Source: Wenzhouxiangella marina (GTDB lineage Bacteria > Pseudomonadota > Gammaproteobacteria > Xanthomonadales > Wenzhouxiangellaceae). From it: 64,000 nt of DNA. The notes beneath the pieces were generated by a model. The model made no database searches and had not been told where the DNA came from. It saw only the letters and a program-made list of their open reading frames with translations. Shown here one piece after another: positions 50,553 to 59,577 of the stretch. The translations under genes were made by a program, and so were the position numbers. Where the stretch lies: contig NZ_CP012154.1 of assembly GCF_001187785.1 (NCBI RefSeq), positions 924,501-988,500 of the forward strand, in the 5' to 3' direction. How positions within the stretch are numbered: the stretch's first letter is position 1; the number at the start of each line of letters is the position of its first letter.

Positions 50553-52909
50553 TGGTCCGCTCCCTCGAAGCGATCGGAGAAGATCGCGTCTTCCACCTGT
50601 GTGTCGAAGGTGAAGATCGAGAATCCGGCAACAGGCAATCCAGTGAGCCAGTTGTAGGCGCCGCCAACGAGCAGCGTGTTCTGGTGCCGCCTGACAGCGA
50701 TGGCGCCGCCGAGGTCCAGGGCCAGGGCGGGGAAGACCGGCTCGCCGAGACGCTGGATCTGACCGCTGTCATCCAGGATCGAGATGCCGAGGCTCAGGCC
50801 AGCCTGGGTCTCGATGCGTCCGGCGATCACCAGCCCGGCCGGATCGTCGAGGAGACCGCTGGCAAAGCCATCGTCGAGGTCTGCTGGATCGAGCCAGCTT
50901 CCGTCGCTGAAGCTTGACAGGACGCGCGAAAAATCGCCGCTGTCCGGGCTGAAGGCACCGCCGCCGACGACCAGGCGGTTGGGGTTCGCGACGAGCGAAT
51001 AGACATCCCCGCCTGGACCCCCGGCTGGACTGCTGAAGCCCGTGCCGTCCCAGAGGGCCACCCCTTCGGCAGCCACCCCGCCGGCGGTGTTGAACCAGCC
51101 GCCGAGGTAGAGGCCCTCGCCACTGCTCGCCAGGCTGTAGACCGCATCATCGACGCCATTGCCGAGGAAGTTTTCCAGCGCGCTCCAGACGCTGCCATCG
51201 AAGGCGGCGATTCGATTGACGGTCTGTCCGCCGAAGAGGGTCAGGAAATTGCCGCCCACCAGCAGCTCGCCCTCGTGAATGGTCAGGGCGTTGACCGTGC
51301 TCGAGGGGGGTGTGTTGATGGGATTCCAGGCGCTGCCGGTCCACCGAATCAGGTTGCTGGCGGTCTGCAGGCCCAGCTCGGCGACATCGTCGAAGTCGCC
51401 GCCGACATGGAGTTCGCCCTGGTAGACGGCCAGGGCGTTCACTTCCCGGCCGACGACCGTCGAGGATTCCACGCCGATGAAGCCATTATCCTCCAGCGCA
51501 TGCCACTGCTGGCCGTCGAAGCGGGCGATGCGGTTGACGCGGGTCGGGCCGGCGTAGCTGAAGGTGCCGCCGACGTAGATGTCGTTCTGGAACACCGCCA
51601 CCGCCTGCACCCGGCCGTCCAGGCCGAGGCCATCATCGGGGCCGAGGGGGAGGGTGGTGGCGTCGAGGAAACGCGCGATGCCCATGGCCTTGATCCCGTC
51701 CGCGGTGGAGAAGGTCCCGCCGACCAGAACGCTGTTGCCGACCTTGGCCAGGCTGAAGACCGAGCCATCGTTCAGGCCGCCGGAGCCATTGTTGCCGACC
51801 ACGCCACCGCCCGTGAGTGCACCGACCGGATGCCAGCCGCTGCCATCCCAGCGTGCCAGGTTGTTGACCTCGATGGCATCGATCTCGCCGAAGCTGCCGC
51901 CGGCATACAGATCGCTGCCGTCGACGAGCAGGGCCGAGACGCGATCACTGGTGGGAAACTGCGTGTCCTCGGCGCCGAAGGCCTGCCAGGCCGTGCCGTC
52001 CCAGCGCACGAGGTTGCTTCGCTCCACGCCGGCGATGTCGCGGTCGAAGCGCCCGCCGACGACCAGGTCCGAACCCAGGCTGGCCAGGGCGCTGACCGAA
52101 TGTGTGGAGCTCGTGCCGACGCCGTTGTCGGGGCCCGTTCCGATCGACGCCCAGGCGCTGCCCGTCCAAAGGGCCACGCGGTTGGCCTCGATCGTGCCGG
52201 CCTGGGTGAAGCCTCCGCCGAGCACGATCTGGTTGCCCAGCGCCAGCAGGTCGTTGACGCCCCCGTCGACGCCGTTCTCGGCGCCACTGCCGACGCTGGA
52301 CCACTGCTCGTTTTCCCAGTAGGCGATGTTGTTGGCCGTGATGGCGCCGGCCGTGTCGAAGCTCCCGGCGACGTACAGGCGGCTGCCGATCAGGACCATG
52401 TCCAGAATAAACACACTGAAGATCGTGGTGGTGGTCACGCCATTGTCCTGCTCGGTCCCCAGCCGGGACCAGCCATTGCCATCGAGTCGGGCGATGCGAT
52501 TGGCGCTGAGGCTGCCGGCCTGGGTGAAGCTGCCCGCCACATAGAGCGAGTTGCCGTCGAAGACCAGGGCGCGAACCGTCCCATTGACGCCAGCCACGCC
52601 CTGGTCGATGACCGCGGAGTAGCTCTGACTGGTGGGGTCGAAGACGGCCAGGTTGTTGACCACCACGCCGTTGCAGCTGGCGAACTGGCCGCCAAGAAAC
52701 AGCCGCCCATCCGGCGCCAGTGCCGTCGCCAGGATGCTGCCATCGCAGCCCGGTGAAAGGAAGAAGCGGTCGTCCCATTGGCCCGCGATCGTCGCGGATG
52801 CCAGTGCCGGAAGAAGTGTCAGGACGAGAAGCAGTGGGAGCAGAGCGCGCCAGCCTCCGATCGATGCGTGGTTGTCGGGGCAGCGCTGGGTTCGGGCCTG
52901 GAAGTGCAT
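50549..52909 (-). CDS. Secreted beta-propeller-like repeat protein with F-S-D-R-F-E tail
   Basis: This 786-residue protein has a signal peptide ending near residue 39 ('LPALASA'). About a dozen repeats of ~48 residues carry 'GNQIVLGGGFTQAG', 'VNNLARWDGSGWHPVG' and similar, as in Kelch-like or delta-60-type propellers. The end is 'VEDAIFSDRFEGADQ'. It is first in an overlapping operon with two membrane proteins. It is presumed exported, and the repeat face could bind carbohydrate or protein. Confidence 0.8.
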   Translation of the reverse strand: MHFQARTQRCPDNHASIGGWRALLPLLLVLTLLPALASATIAGQWDDRFFLSPGCDGSILATALAPDGRLFLGGQFASCNGVVVNNLAVFDPTSQSYSAVIDQGVAGVNGTVRALVFDGNSLYVAGSFTQAGSLSANRIARLDGNGWSRLGTEQDNGVTTTTIFSVFILDMVLIGSRLYVAGSFDTAGAITANNIAYWENEQWSSVGSGAENGVDGGVNDLLALGNQIVLGGGFTQAGTIEANRVALWTGSAWASIGTGPDNGVGTSSTHSVSALASLGSDLVVGGRFDRDIAGVERSNLVRWDGTAWQAFGAEDTQFPTSDRVSALLVDGSDLYAGGSFGEIDAIEVNNLARWDGSGWHPVGALTGGGVVGNNGSGGLNDGSVFSLAKVGNSVLVGGTFSTADGIKAMGIARFLDATTLPLGPDDGLGLDGRVQAVAVFQNDIYVGGTFSYAGPTRVNRIARFDGQQWHALEDNGFIGVESSTVVGREVNALAVYQGELHVGGDFDDVAELGLQTASNLIRWTGSAWNPINTPPSSTVNALTIHEGELLVGGNFLTLFGGQTVNRIAAFDGSVWSALENFLGNGVDDAVYSLASSGEGLYLGGWFNTAGGVAAEGVALWDGTGFSSPAGGPGGDVYSLVANPNRLVVGGGAFSPDSGDFSRVLSSFSDGSWLDPADLDDGFASGLLDDPAGLVIAGRIETQAGLSLGISILDDSGQIQRLGEPVFPALALDLGGAIAVRRHQNTLLVGGAYNWLTGLPVAGFSIFTFDTQVEDAIFSDRFEGADQ

Positions 52910-52995
52910 GGTCTCGGGCTGTGGAATGGGCTCGTCTTCCTATACGGCAGGGCCGATCCGAATCCTTCACCGCCAGTCACGCCAGAAGCCTTTCC

Positions 52996-53028
52996 AAAAA
53001 AAACGCCGCCGGACGAGCCGGCGGCGTT
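52996..53028 (-). terminator. Strong Rho-independent terminator
   Basis: Minus strand: AACGCCGCCGG-CTCGT-CCGGCGGCGTT followed by a run of T, eight including the end of the stem. The 11-bp stem is perfect. It lies 27 bases beyond the stop of the 1089-residue tagged protein and ends that transcript. Confidence 0.9.
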
Positions 53029-53054
53029 GGATCGATCCGACCCGAGGGGCGGAA

Positions 53055-56000
53055 TCAGTTCTCGAAGCGATCGTTGAAGATCGAGTCGACCGGGAGTTCG
53101 ACGGTGAAGTCGACGGTCAGGACTTCGGCGTCGACCGTGACGGTGACCGTATCGCCGGTCGCGAAACCCGGGGCCGTGTAGTCGGCATCGAGGAGTGCCG
53201 CGCTGGTCGCACCGACGGCCGGCGTGACCGAGCCCTCGTTGGCCGCGAGAATGACCGGGGTCGCCGGCAGCGTGCAGCTGGTGACCTCATTGCCGTCGGA
53301 GTTGCTGCGCAGGTCCAGGTTCAGACCGGTGGTCGAGTTGATCAGCACCGTGCCGGCATCGGCCGTCAGTCCGGCCACCAGCCAACGATCGGTGGTCAGA
53401 CCGGTGTCATAGGCATCGCAGTCGCCGGCATTGGGGCCGGCATTGCAACCCCACCAGTTGTCGTCGGCCAGCGAGATGCGGCCGGCCTGGGTGATGTTGC
53501 TCAGCCCCAGATCGTTGCCATGGATGCGGTTGCAGCTCAGGTCCGCGGCACCGTTGGAGTCGATGAGGATGCCGGTGAGGTTATCGACGGCCGTATTCGA
53601 AACGAACTCGATCGGATCCCGGGTCGAGAAGTCCGCACCGTAGGTATCGAAGCTCAGCCAGCCGTAACCGACGTTGGCACCTTCCGCGTAATTGCCCTCG
53701 TAGCGCGTTGTTGACGAGGCGGACGAGTGCGAGGTGATGCGGAAGGCCTCCTGGTCGTTCAATGACGGATCGTTGGCTGGATCCAGATTGATGAAACGGT
53801 TGTTGCGTACCGTGATATTGCTGGTATGCGCGTTGCCGTTCTCCCAGATGCCGATGATGCCGGCCGGGATCTCGGCCTGGGCCAGCAGGATCCGGATCTC
53901 GTTGTCTTCGATGACCAGACCTTCATAGGCGCCGCCGGAGGTGTTGGACTGCATGGCCACCTGGGCCGCGCGCAGACTGGCCGTCGACGCGGAGTCTCCC
54001 GGGATCTCGATCACGTTGCGGGCGATCAGGATATTGTCGCCGAAGGAGTAGTGAATGCCGATGTTCTGGAACGCCTCTCCGCCCTGCGAGTTGCCGGCGA
54101 CATCGCGCGGCATGGCGATGAAGTTGTCGATGATGGTCAGATTGTCGTAGACGTTGACGCCGCCGCCGTTGTAGTAGATGCCGATGGCGACATCGAAGTC
54201 CTCGATGACCAGATTGGAGATTTCCAGCCCCGGGTTGGTGCCGTAGACCAGCAGGAAGCCTTCGAGATCGACGCCGGCCAGGTCGCCCGGTCCCTTGATC
54301 GTTGCATCGCCCGGTGCAGTGGCGGTGATGGTCAGATCAGCCAGGCCGTCGGGCACGTAGATCGTCCAGTCATCGACGGTGCCGTCGATGCCGTCCGAGC
54401 CGAGCGCCCAGCTGGCAAAGGCATTGCTTTCGTTCCAGTCGAAAACGCCGTTCAACACGATCTGGTCGCCGGGGCCTGCGATCTGGACGACGTCGTTGAT
54501 GCGGGTGTAGTCGTTGTCGGTCGGGCTCGGGATGTCGCCGGTCAGGGCGACTGACTCGATCACCCCCAGCAATCTCACGCTGGCGGCGTTGTTGTTCGCA
54601 TCGCCGTCGTTGTCGGCGGCCACGCTCGCGCTGTTGACGATCGTGCCACTGGAGGCCACGACCGTGTCGATCGTGCAGATCGTGCTGGCGCCGCTGGGCA
54701 GGTCGGCCAGGGCGAAGTCGACGCTCTGCCCGGCCACGTTGGCGACGCTGCCATCGTCGCAGCTGCCGGCCACGAAGCTCAGATTGTCCGGCAGCACGTT
54801 GAGGATCGAGACGTTCGCTGCCTTGGCCAGGTCCGTGTTGCTGGCGACGAGCTGATAGGTGATCGCGTCGCCGGTGAACTGGGTGCCTGTGGCCGTGGTG
54901 CTCATGCTCAGCTCGACGTCGGACACGGTGCCGCCGCTTGCACTGCCGACCAGGATGTCGATATCGCTGCGGGCGACTTCGACACCGTCGGCGTTGTAGG
55001 CCGCCAGGTAGATGCGGTAGCTGCCGTCGACGGTCGGATCGAAACCGGCGATCGGACCGCTGGCGAAGAACTCGTAGCGCCAGGAGTTCTGGGCCACGTT
55101 GTTGTTGGCGATCAGGTTCTGATAGGTGGCGCCGGCGTTCGGGTCCCCGAGGCAGTTGGCGGACGTGCCGCCCCCGTTGGGCGTTCCGTTGTTACCCATG
55201 GCGTGATCCCAGCACGGGACCTCGGCCGTCGGGGTGATCGGATCGAAGACCAGGAAGTCCGTGCCCAGGCTCGGATCCGCGTCCAGGCCCAACTCGTAGG
55301 TATAGGCATCGACGTTCGGTCCCGCGCCGCCCTGATAGTTGGTGTTGACCGACCACTCGAAGCCCCATTCCGCGCGCAGCGGGCTGCCGCCCGGAACCAG
55401 GCGCGGGGCAAAGGAGTAGGTGCCGTCACCGTTGCTGTTGAAGGTGTTCTCGGGCACGCCCGAGGCGTTGTAACGGAGCTTGCCGCGCAGGCCGAGCTCG
55501 ATGTCGTTGCGACGATCCGTGGTGAACTCACCATTGGCGTTGCCGCTGCCGAAGATGGCCTCGGGGGTGACGTTCTGATCGAAGGCCAGCGGCGGATCGA
55601 CCACGATGACCTCGATCTCGCTGCGCGCGACCACGCCACTGCCGTTGGATGCCTGGAGGTAGATCGTGTACCGGCCGGGCAGGCGCGGATCGTAGTCGGC
55701 AAGTTCGTCGATCAGGAAGAAGCCGTACTGCCAGGAGTTCTGGGCGACGTTGTTGTCCGTCAGCAGTCCGGCGTAGCTTTGCCCGGGGTTCGGATCGGTG
55801 ATGCAGTTGACGGCGGTGCCGCCACCATTGCCGGTTCCGTTGTTGCCGATGGCATGATCCCAGCATGGCGCTTCGGCGCTGGGTGTGATCGGATCGAAGA
55901 CGAGGAAGTTCGTGCCCGGGCCGGGATCGGCGTCCAGGCCGAGCTCGTAGCTCAGGTCATCGAGGTTCAGTAGCGAACTTCCGTCGAAGTCCGTGTTGAC

Positions 56001-56324
56001 CGCCCATTCGAAGCTCCATTCGCCGCGCTGACCGTCGGGAAAATTCGGGCGGCTGCGCGTGTAGAAGGTATAGCTGCCGTCGCCGTTGCTGTTGAAGACG
56101 TTCTGCGGCACGCCGTTCTCGTCGTAGCGGAGCTTGGCTCGCAGGCCGATTTCGACGCCGTTGAATCGGTCCGTGGTGAACGCACCGTTATTGTTTCCGG
56201 CGCCGAAGATGATCGTCGGTGTGACGTCCTGATCGTATTCCACGGTCGCGATTGCGTGCGTGGCCAGCAGACCAGCGGCCATGGCAAGCAGAGATCCCCT
56301 TCGGGAGCTTGATCGATTGAACAT
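53055..56324 (-). CDS. Very large secreted tandem-domain/DUF11/beta-helix protein with F-N-D-R-F-E tail
   Basis: From ATG 56324 (GGGGA upstream; 56339 is a poorer alternative) the protein has 1089 residues, with a signal peptide ending near residue 26. Two tandem ~220-residue domains share 'PCWDHAxGNNGTxNGGGT', 'NNVAQNSW' and 'FNSNGDGxY'. Then come a DUF11-like domain ('GDAITYQLVASNTDLAKAAN') and a right-handed beta-helix ('NLTIIDNFIAMPRDVAGN'). The final residues are 'DSIFNDRFEN'. A strong terminator follows. It is a probable surface or extracellular protein, and I do not recognise the tandem domain. Confidence 0.8.
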   Translation of the reverse strand: MFNRSSSRRGSLLAMAAGLLATHAIATVEYDQDVTPTIIFGAGNNNGAFTTDRFNGVEIGLRAKLRYDENGVPQNVFNSNGDGSYTFYTRSRPNFPDGQRGEWSFEWAVNTDFDGSSLLNLDDLSYELGLDADPGPGTNFLVFDPITPSAEAPCWDHAIGNNGTGNGGGTAVNCITDPNPGQSYAGLLTDNNVAQNSWQYGFFLIDELADYDPRLPGRYTIYLQASNGSGVVARSEIEVIVVDPPLAFDQNVTPEAIFGSGNANGEFTTDRRNDIELGLRGKLRYNASGVPENTFNSNGDGTYSFAPRLVPGGSPLRAEWGFEWSVNTNYQGGAGPNVDAYTYELGLDADPSLGTDFLVFDPITPTAEVPCWDHAMGNNGTPNGGGTSANCLGDPNAGATYQNLIANNNVAQNSWRYEFFASGPIAGFDPTVDGSYRIYLAAYNADGVEVARSDIDILVGSASGGTVSDVELSMSTTATGTQFTGDAITYQLVASNTDLAKAANVSILNVLPDNLSFVAGSCDDGSVANVAGQSVDFALADLPSGASTICTIDTVVASSGTIVNSASVAADNDGDANNNAASVRLLGVIESVALTGDIPSPTDNDYTRINDVVQIAGPGDQIVLNGVFDWNESNAFASWALGSDGIDGTVDDWTIYVPDGLADLTITATAPGDATIKGPGDLAGVDLEGFLLVYGTNPGLEISNLVIEDFDVAIGIYYNGGGVNVYDNLTIIDNFIAMPRDVAGNSQGGEAFQNIGIHYSFGDNILIARNVIEIPGDSASTASLRAAQVAMQSNTSGGAYEGLVIEDNEIRILLAQAEIPAGIIGIWENGNAHTSNITVRNNRFINLDPANDPSLNDQEAFRITSHSSASSTTRYEGNYAEGANVGYGWLSFDTYGADFSTRDPIEFVSNTAVDNLTGILIDSNGAADLSCNRIHGNDLGLSNITQAGRISLADDNWWGCNAGPNAGDCDAYDTGLTTDRWLVAGLTADAGTVLINSTTGLNLDLRSNSDGNEVTSCTLPATPVILAANEGSVTPAVGATSAALLDADYTAPGFATGDTVTVTVDAEVLTVDFTVELPVDSIFNDRFEN

Positions 56325-56353
56325 GTATTGAATCCCCATTGTTTTTTGGTGGT

Positions 56354-56419
56354 TTCTAACGAAGACTTGCGCTTCTAACCTGAGAGACCGGAGGCTGCCA
56401 TTCCTCCAAGCCTTCTAAA
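56354..56419. repeat. Spaced TTCTAAC repeats upstream of the large tagged gene
   Basis: TTCTAAC occurs at 56354-56360 and 56373-56379, with TTCTAAA at 56413-56419, at offsets of 19 and 40 bases. The copies lie in the leader/promoter zone of the minus-strand gene starting at 56324. They could be activator sites on one face of the helix. Confidence 0.3.
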
Positions 56420-56508
56420 CCATACCTCATTCATCGCTGCCGAGTGTGAAATCCGCGCGAATGGGCAGGGCGCTTCGCGGGCTGTCGGGCGATTCCGCGG
56501 CTCTCTCT

Positions 56509-57126
56509 TCAGTGTGTGCTCGTTGAAACTGCCAGTAGTCGATGCTCGAGCACGTGCATGGCGAGGTCCGCAAGAATCTTCAGCAACATGAAGAAGACGA
56601 CCGTGCCCGGGCCGCCGAGGAGGACGCCGAGGATCAGGGTCAGATGCATGGGCAGGATTCGCAGGTAGGGGATGGCGAACAGACGACCGACGCTCGGGCG
56701 ACTGGCCAGGTCGGCCTCAAGGTGGGCGCGGTAGGAGGCGCGGTGACTGAGCCAGAAGGACACCGCAAGGCCGGCGTAGAGAATCCAGTCCAGCGGGTGG
56801 TAGACCCCGGCATACAGTTGCATGACCTCGCCCGAGTTGGTGTTGGTGACCGGGACCATCCCGGCGGCATCGGCGCTGGTCGTCAGGGCGATGAGAAAGA
56901 CCAGGTAGCCGAAGTGGAAGCCGCCGTAGTGGAGCAGGAAGAACAGGAGATGGCGGGCATCGCCATCCGCGCTACGACGGATTCGCGCCATGGAATAGAG
57001 GCCGATGATCACGCTCTGCGCCCAGAAGGGCCAGAGCAGCTGAACCATGCCCCAGCCCTGGATCAGGGCAGCGATCAGCGTGGCGACATTGCTGGCCACG
57101 ATGGCCTGTAGGGGCGTCAGCTTCAT
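56509..57126 (-). CDS. DUF6498-like multi-pass membrane protein
   Basis: This 205-residue protein has about six hydrophobic segments. Landmarks include 'MVQLLWPFWAQSVIIGLYSM', 'LLFFLLHYGGFHFGYLVFLI' and 'LRILPMHLTLILGVLLGGPG'. The HYGGFH and PMHLTLI blocks are typical of DUF6498 membrane proteins. The start at 57126 gives 'MKLTPLQAIVASNVATLIAA'; an upstream alternative adds nine residues. The gene diverges from the thiamine operon. The function of the family is unknown. Confidence 0.65.
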   Translation of the reverse strand: MKLTPLQAIVASNVATLIAALIQGWGMVQLLWPFWAQSVIIGLYSMARIRRSADGDARHLLFFLLHYGGFHFGYLVFLIALTTSADAAGMVPVTNTNSGEVMQLYAGVYHPLDWILYAGLAVSFWLSHRASYRAHLEADLASRPSVGRLFAIPYLRILPMHLTLILGVLLGGPGTVVFFMLLKILADLAMHVLEHRLLAVSTSTH

Positions 57127-57212
57127 CCCGGCAATCCTGCATTGCTCGAACAACCTGGGTCAAGCCGGCATGGCCGGGTCAATGCCGAGCAGCAGGTCAA
57201 CGGTCCGGGCGT

Positions 57213-57218
57213 TACAAT
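57213..57218 (+). promoter_or_regulatory. Likely -10 box of thiamine operon
   Basis: TACAAT matches five of six consensus positions and would place the transcription start near 57225, right at the first base of the riboswitch. No good -35 hexamer is seen upstream. Confidence 0.4.
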
Positions 57219-57225
57219 AGCGGCG

Positions 57226-57341
57226 ATTCCTCGGGGTGGCGCTTGCGCCTGAGACAGCCCGAGCCTGGCCGAGCACGACGGCCGGGTTCCTGCTGGACCC
57301 GTTGAACCTGATCCGGTTAATGCCGGCGTAGGGAAGGAACG
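57226..57341 (+). ncRNA. TPP riboswitch (THI element)
   Basis: The conserved parts are in order: 'CGGGGTGGC', 'GCCTGAGACAGCCC', a variable stem (GGCCG...CGGCC), then 'GACCCGTTGAACCTGATC', 'CGGTTAATGCCGGCGTAGGG' and the closing 'AAGGAAC', which pairs with the first bases to form P1. TPP binding normally lowers expression of thiamine genes. It precedes a TonB-dependent receptor, PnuT and a thiamine-kinase-like gene. Confidence 0.95.
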
Positions 57342-57342
57342 G

Positions 57343-57373
57343 AGAACCACCGGTCTGGCTCGAAGGTGGTTTT
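57343..57373 (+). terminator. Possible riboswitch expression-platform hairpin
   Basis: AGAACCACC (57343-57351) pairs with GGTGGTTTT (57365-57373), a 9-bp stem with one G-U pair and a 13-base loop. The U-rich end of the stem could serve as a short terminator when TPP is bound. An alternative is control at the ribosome binding site, but the start codon is 60 bases further on. Confidence 0.4.
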
Positions 57374-57432
57374 CGATGATCCCGCGTGCATTCCGGGTCT
57401 CCCTTTTGAATCGATTGAAGGAGACCTTTCCG

Positions 57433-59559
57433 ATGAAACTGAAGTTGCTTCTGGCCTGTCTGGCCTGTTCCCCATCCAGCGTCGTCCTCGCGCAGACGCC
57501 GGCCTCCGATGAATCCCCGCTGGATCTGGGCGATCCGATCGTCGTCACGGCGGAGTTTCGCGGCACCGAACTGCTCGATCTCAGCGGCAGCGCGACCGTG
57601 ATCGATGCCGAGACCATCGAGCAGCGCGAGGCGGCCCACATCGAGCAGATTCTCAATCTGGCTCCGAACGTGAATTTCTCCAGCGGCGCTTCGCGCGGCC
57701 GTTTCTTTCAGATCCGCGGCATCGGCGCGCGCAGCCAGTTCGTCGAGCCCTCCAATGCCTCGGTCGGGCTGGTCGTCGACGGCATCGATCTGACCGGCCT
57801 GGGCGGTGCCGCCACGACCCTGGACATCGCCCAGGTCGAGATCCTGCGCGGGCCGCAGGGCACCCTGTTCGGCGCGAACGCCCTGGCCGGCATGATCAAC
57901 ATGGTCTCCGCCAGCCCCACGGAGGTCTTCTCGGGCGAGATGCGCCTGCGCCTGGCCGAGCGCGATACCCGCGAGTTCGAGGGCGCGATCTCGGGCCCCC
58001 TGGGCGAGTCGCTCGGCTATCGCATGGCCTATTCCAATGTCCGAAGCAATGGGTATCAGGACAACGCCTTTCTCGGCATCGACGACAATGGCGCGATCGA
58101 CGAACAGACGCTTCGCGGTCGGCTTCGCTGGCAGGCCAGCGACTCGCTCTCCATCGACTTCGGCGCCCTGCTGCTCGACGTCGATAATCGCTACGACGGC
58201 TTCTCCCTCGACAACACGCGAACCACCCTGTCCGACGAACTCGGCCATGATCGGCAGGAAACGGTGGCCGGTTCGGCGCGATTGATCTGGCAGGCGCGGC
58301 CAGCGCTGAGCGTCGAGGCCCTGCTCAGCCATGCCGATGCCGATCTCGAGTACGGCTATGACGAAGACTGGAGCTTCGACGGCTTCTGCGACGTCTTCGA
58401 TTGCGTCTTCGATGCGTATTCTTCCTTCGATAACTACCTTCGTGACAATCGCAACACCACCGTGGATCTGCGCATGCTTTCCGGCGAGCCGGGCGCGCAG
58501 AGCTGGGTGCTGGGTGCCTACTATCGTGATCAGTCGCAATCCCTCCGGCGCATCTATACCTATCTGGAGAACGACTTCCTGAGTGATTTCGATACGGAGA
58601 ACCGCGCGCTCTATGGTCAGTACGATCTGCCGCTGAGCGAATCGCTGCTGCTCAAGGCGGGCCTGCGCTACGAGCAGCGCGATGCCGACTACACCGACAG
58701 CGATGGAGCGGCCTTCGATCCCGACGAAGACTTCTGGGGCGGGCGCCTGGCGCTCGAGTACCGGAGCGAGGACGGTCATCTGTTCTACGCGCTGGCCTCG
58801 CGGGGATACAAGGCCGGCGGCGTGAACAGTGACTCCACCGTGCCCGACGCGCAGCGCGAATACGCGACCGAAACCCTGTGGAACTACGAGCTGGGGATCA
58901 AGACCCGTCTCCGGGACGGACGGCTCGATCTGAGAACGGCGCTGTTCTTCCAGGACCGCGATGACATCCAGACCCAGCAGTCCCTGGTCCTGCCCATCGA
59001 TGGCGAGCTCTGCCCCTGCCGCTTCATCGAGTACATCAGCAATGCCACGGCCGGTCAGAGTTATGGGCTGGAGACCGAGTTCAACTGGTGGATCAGTCCT
59101 TCGGTTCAGGCCTACGGCAGCCTCGGTCTGCTGGATTCCCGCTTCGACGATTTCCAGAGTTTCTCGCACGTCGAGGCCGATCCCGAAACGGGCCAGGCCT
59201 TCGATCTGGATGGCCGCGACCTGCCGCATGCGCCCAATTACATGTTCAGTCTGGGCGCCGTTTTCCGCTGGGCCGATCACTGGTACCTGCGGGCCGAGGT
59301 CGAGGGCAAGGATGCGTTCTACTTTTCCAGCCGACACGAGGAGCGCTCGAATGCCTACGAGCTGTTCAATCTGCGCCTGGGTTATCAGCTGGGCCTCTGG
59401 GAGGTGGCCTTGTGGGCCCGCAACCTGGGTGACGAGACCGTTCGCGTTCGCGGCTTCGGCAGCTTCGGCAACGATCCGCGCAAGGGCTATGCCGTCGAGC
59501 CCTACTATCAGTTCGGCGAGCCGCGCACGGTCGGTTTGAGTGCCAGCTATGCGTTCTGA
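57433..59559 (+). CDS. TonB-dependent receptor for thiamine (riboswitch-controlled)
   Basis: This 708-residue outer-membrane receptor has a signal peptide (about 1-20), a TonB box-like 'DPIVVTAEFRG' (34-44), and a plug domain with 'IEQILNLAPNVNFSSGASRG' and 'VEILRGPQGTLFGANALAGM'. A 22-strand barrel ends in an aromatic residue ('LSASYAF'). The TPP riboswitch upstream and PnuT downstream make thiamine or a precursor the likely substrate. GGAG before ATG 57433 fixes the start, and an in-frame ATG at 57376 is less likely. Confidence 0.88.
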   Translation: MKLKLLLACLACSPSSVVLAQTPASDESPLDLGDPIVVTAEFRGTELLDLSGSATVIDAETIEQREAAHIEQILNLAPNVNFSSGASRGRFFQIRGIGARSQFVEPSNASVGLVVDGIDLTGLGGAATTLDIAQVEILRGPQGTLFGANALAGMINMVSASPTEVFSGEMRLRLAERDTREFEGAISGPLGESLGYRMAYSNVRSNGYQDNAFLGIDDNGAIDEQTLRGRLRWQASDSLSIDFGALLLDVDNRYDGFSLDNTRTTLSDELGHDRQETVAGSARLIWQARPALSVEALLSHADADLEYGYDEDWSFDGFCDVFDCVFDAYSSFDNYLRDNRNTTVDLRMLSGEPGAQSWVLGAYYRDQSQSLRRIYTYLENDFLSDFDTENRALYGQYDLPLSESLLLKAGLRYEQRDADYTDSDGAAFDPDEDFWGGRLALEYRSEDGHLFYALASRGYKAGGVNSDSTVPDAQREYATETLWNYELGIKTRLRDGRLDLRTALFFQDRDDIQTQQSLVLPIDGELCPCRFIEYISNATAGQSYGLETEFNWWISPSVQAYGSLGLLDSRFDDFQSFSHVEADPETGQAFDLDGRDLPHAPNYMFSLGAVFRWADHWYLRAEVEGKDAFYFSSRHEERSNAYELFNLRLGYQLGLWEVALWARNLGDETVRVRGFGSFGNDPRKGYAVEPYYQFGEPRTVGLSASYAF

Positions 59560-59577
59560 TTGCGGTCAGCTGCGCTC

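Noticed and set aside
57160-59337. Minus-strand 725-codon frame over the TonB receptor and riboswitch
   Set aside because: It covers a clear riboswitch and receptor on the other strand and shows no family features.
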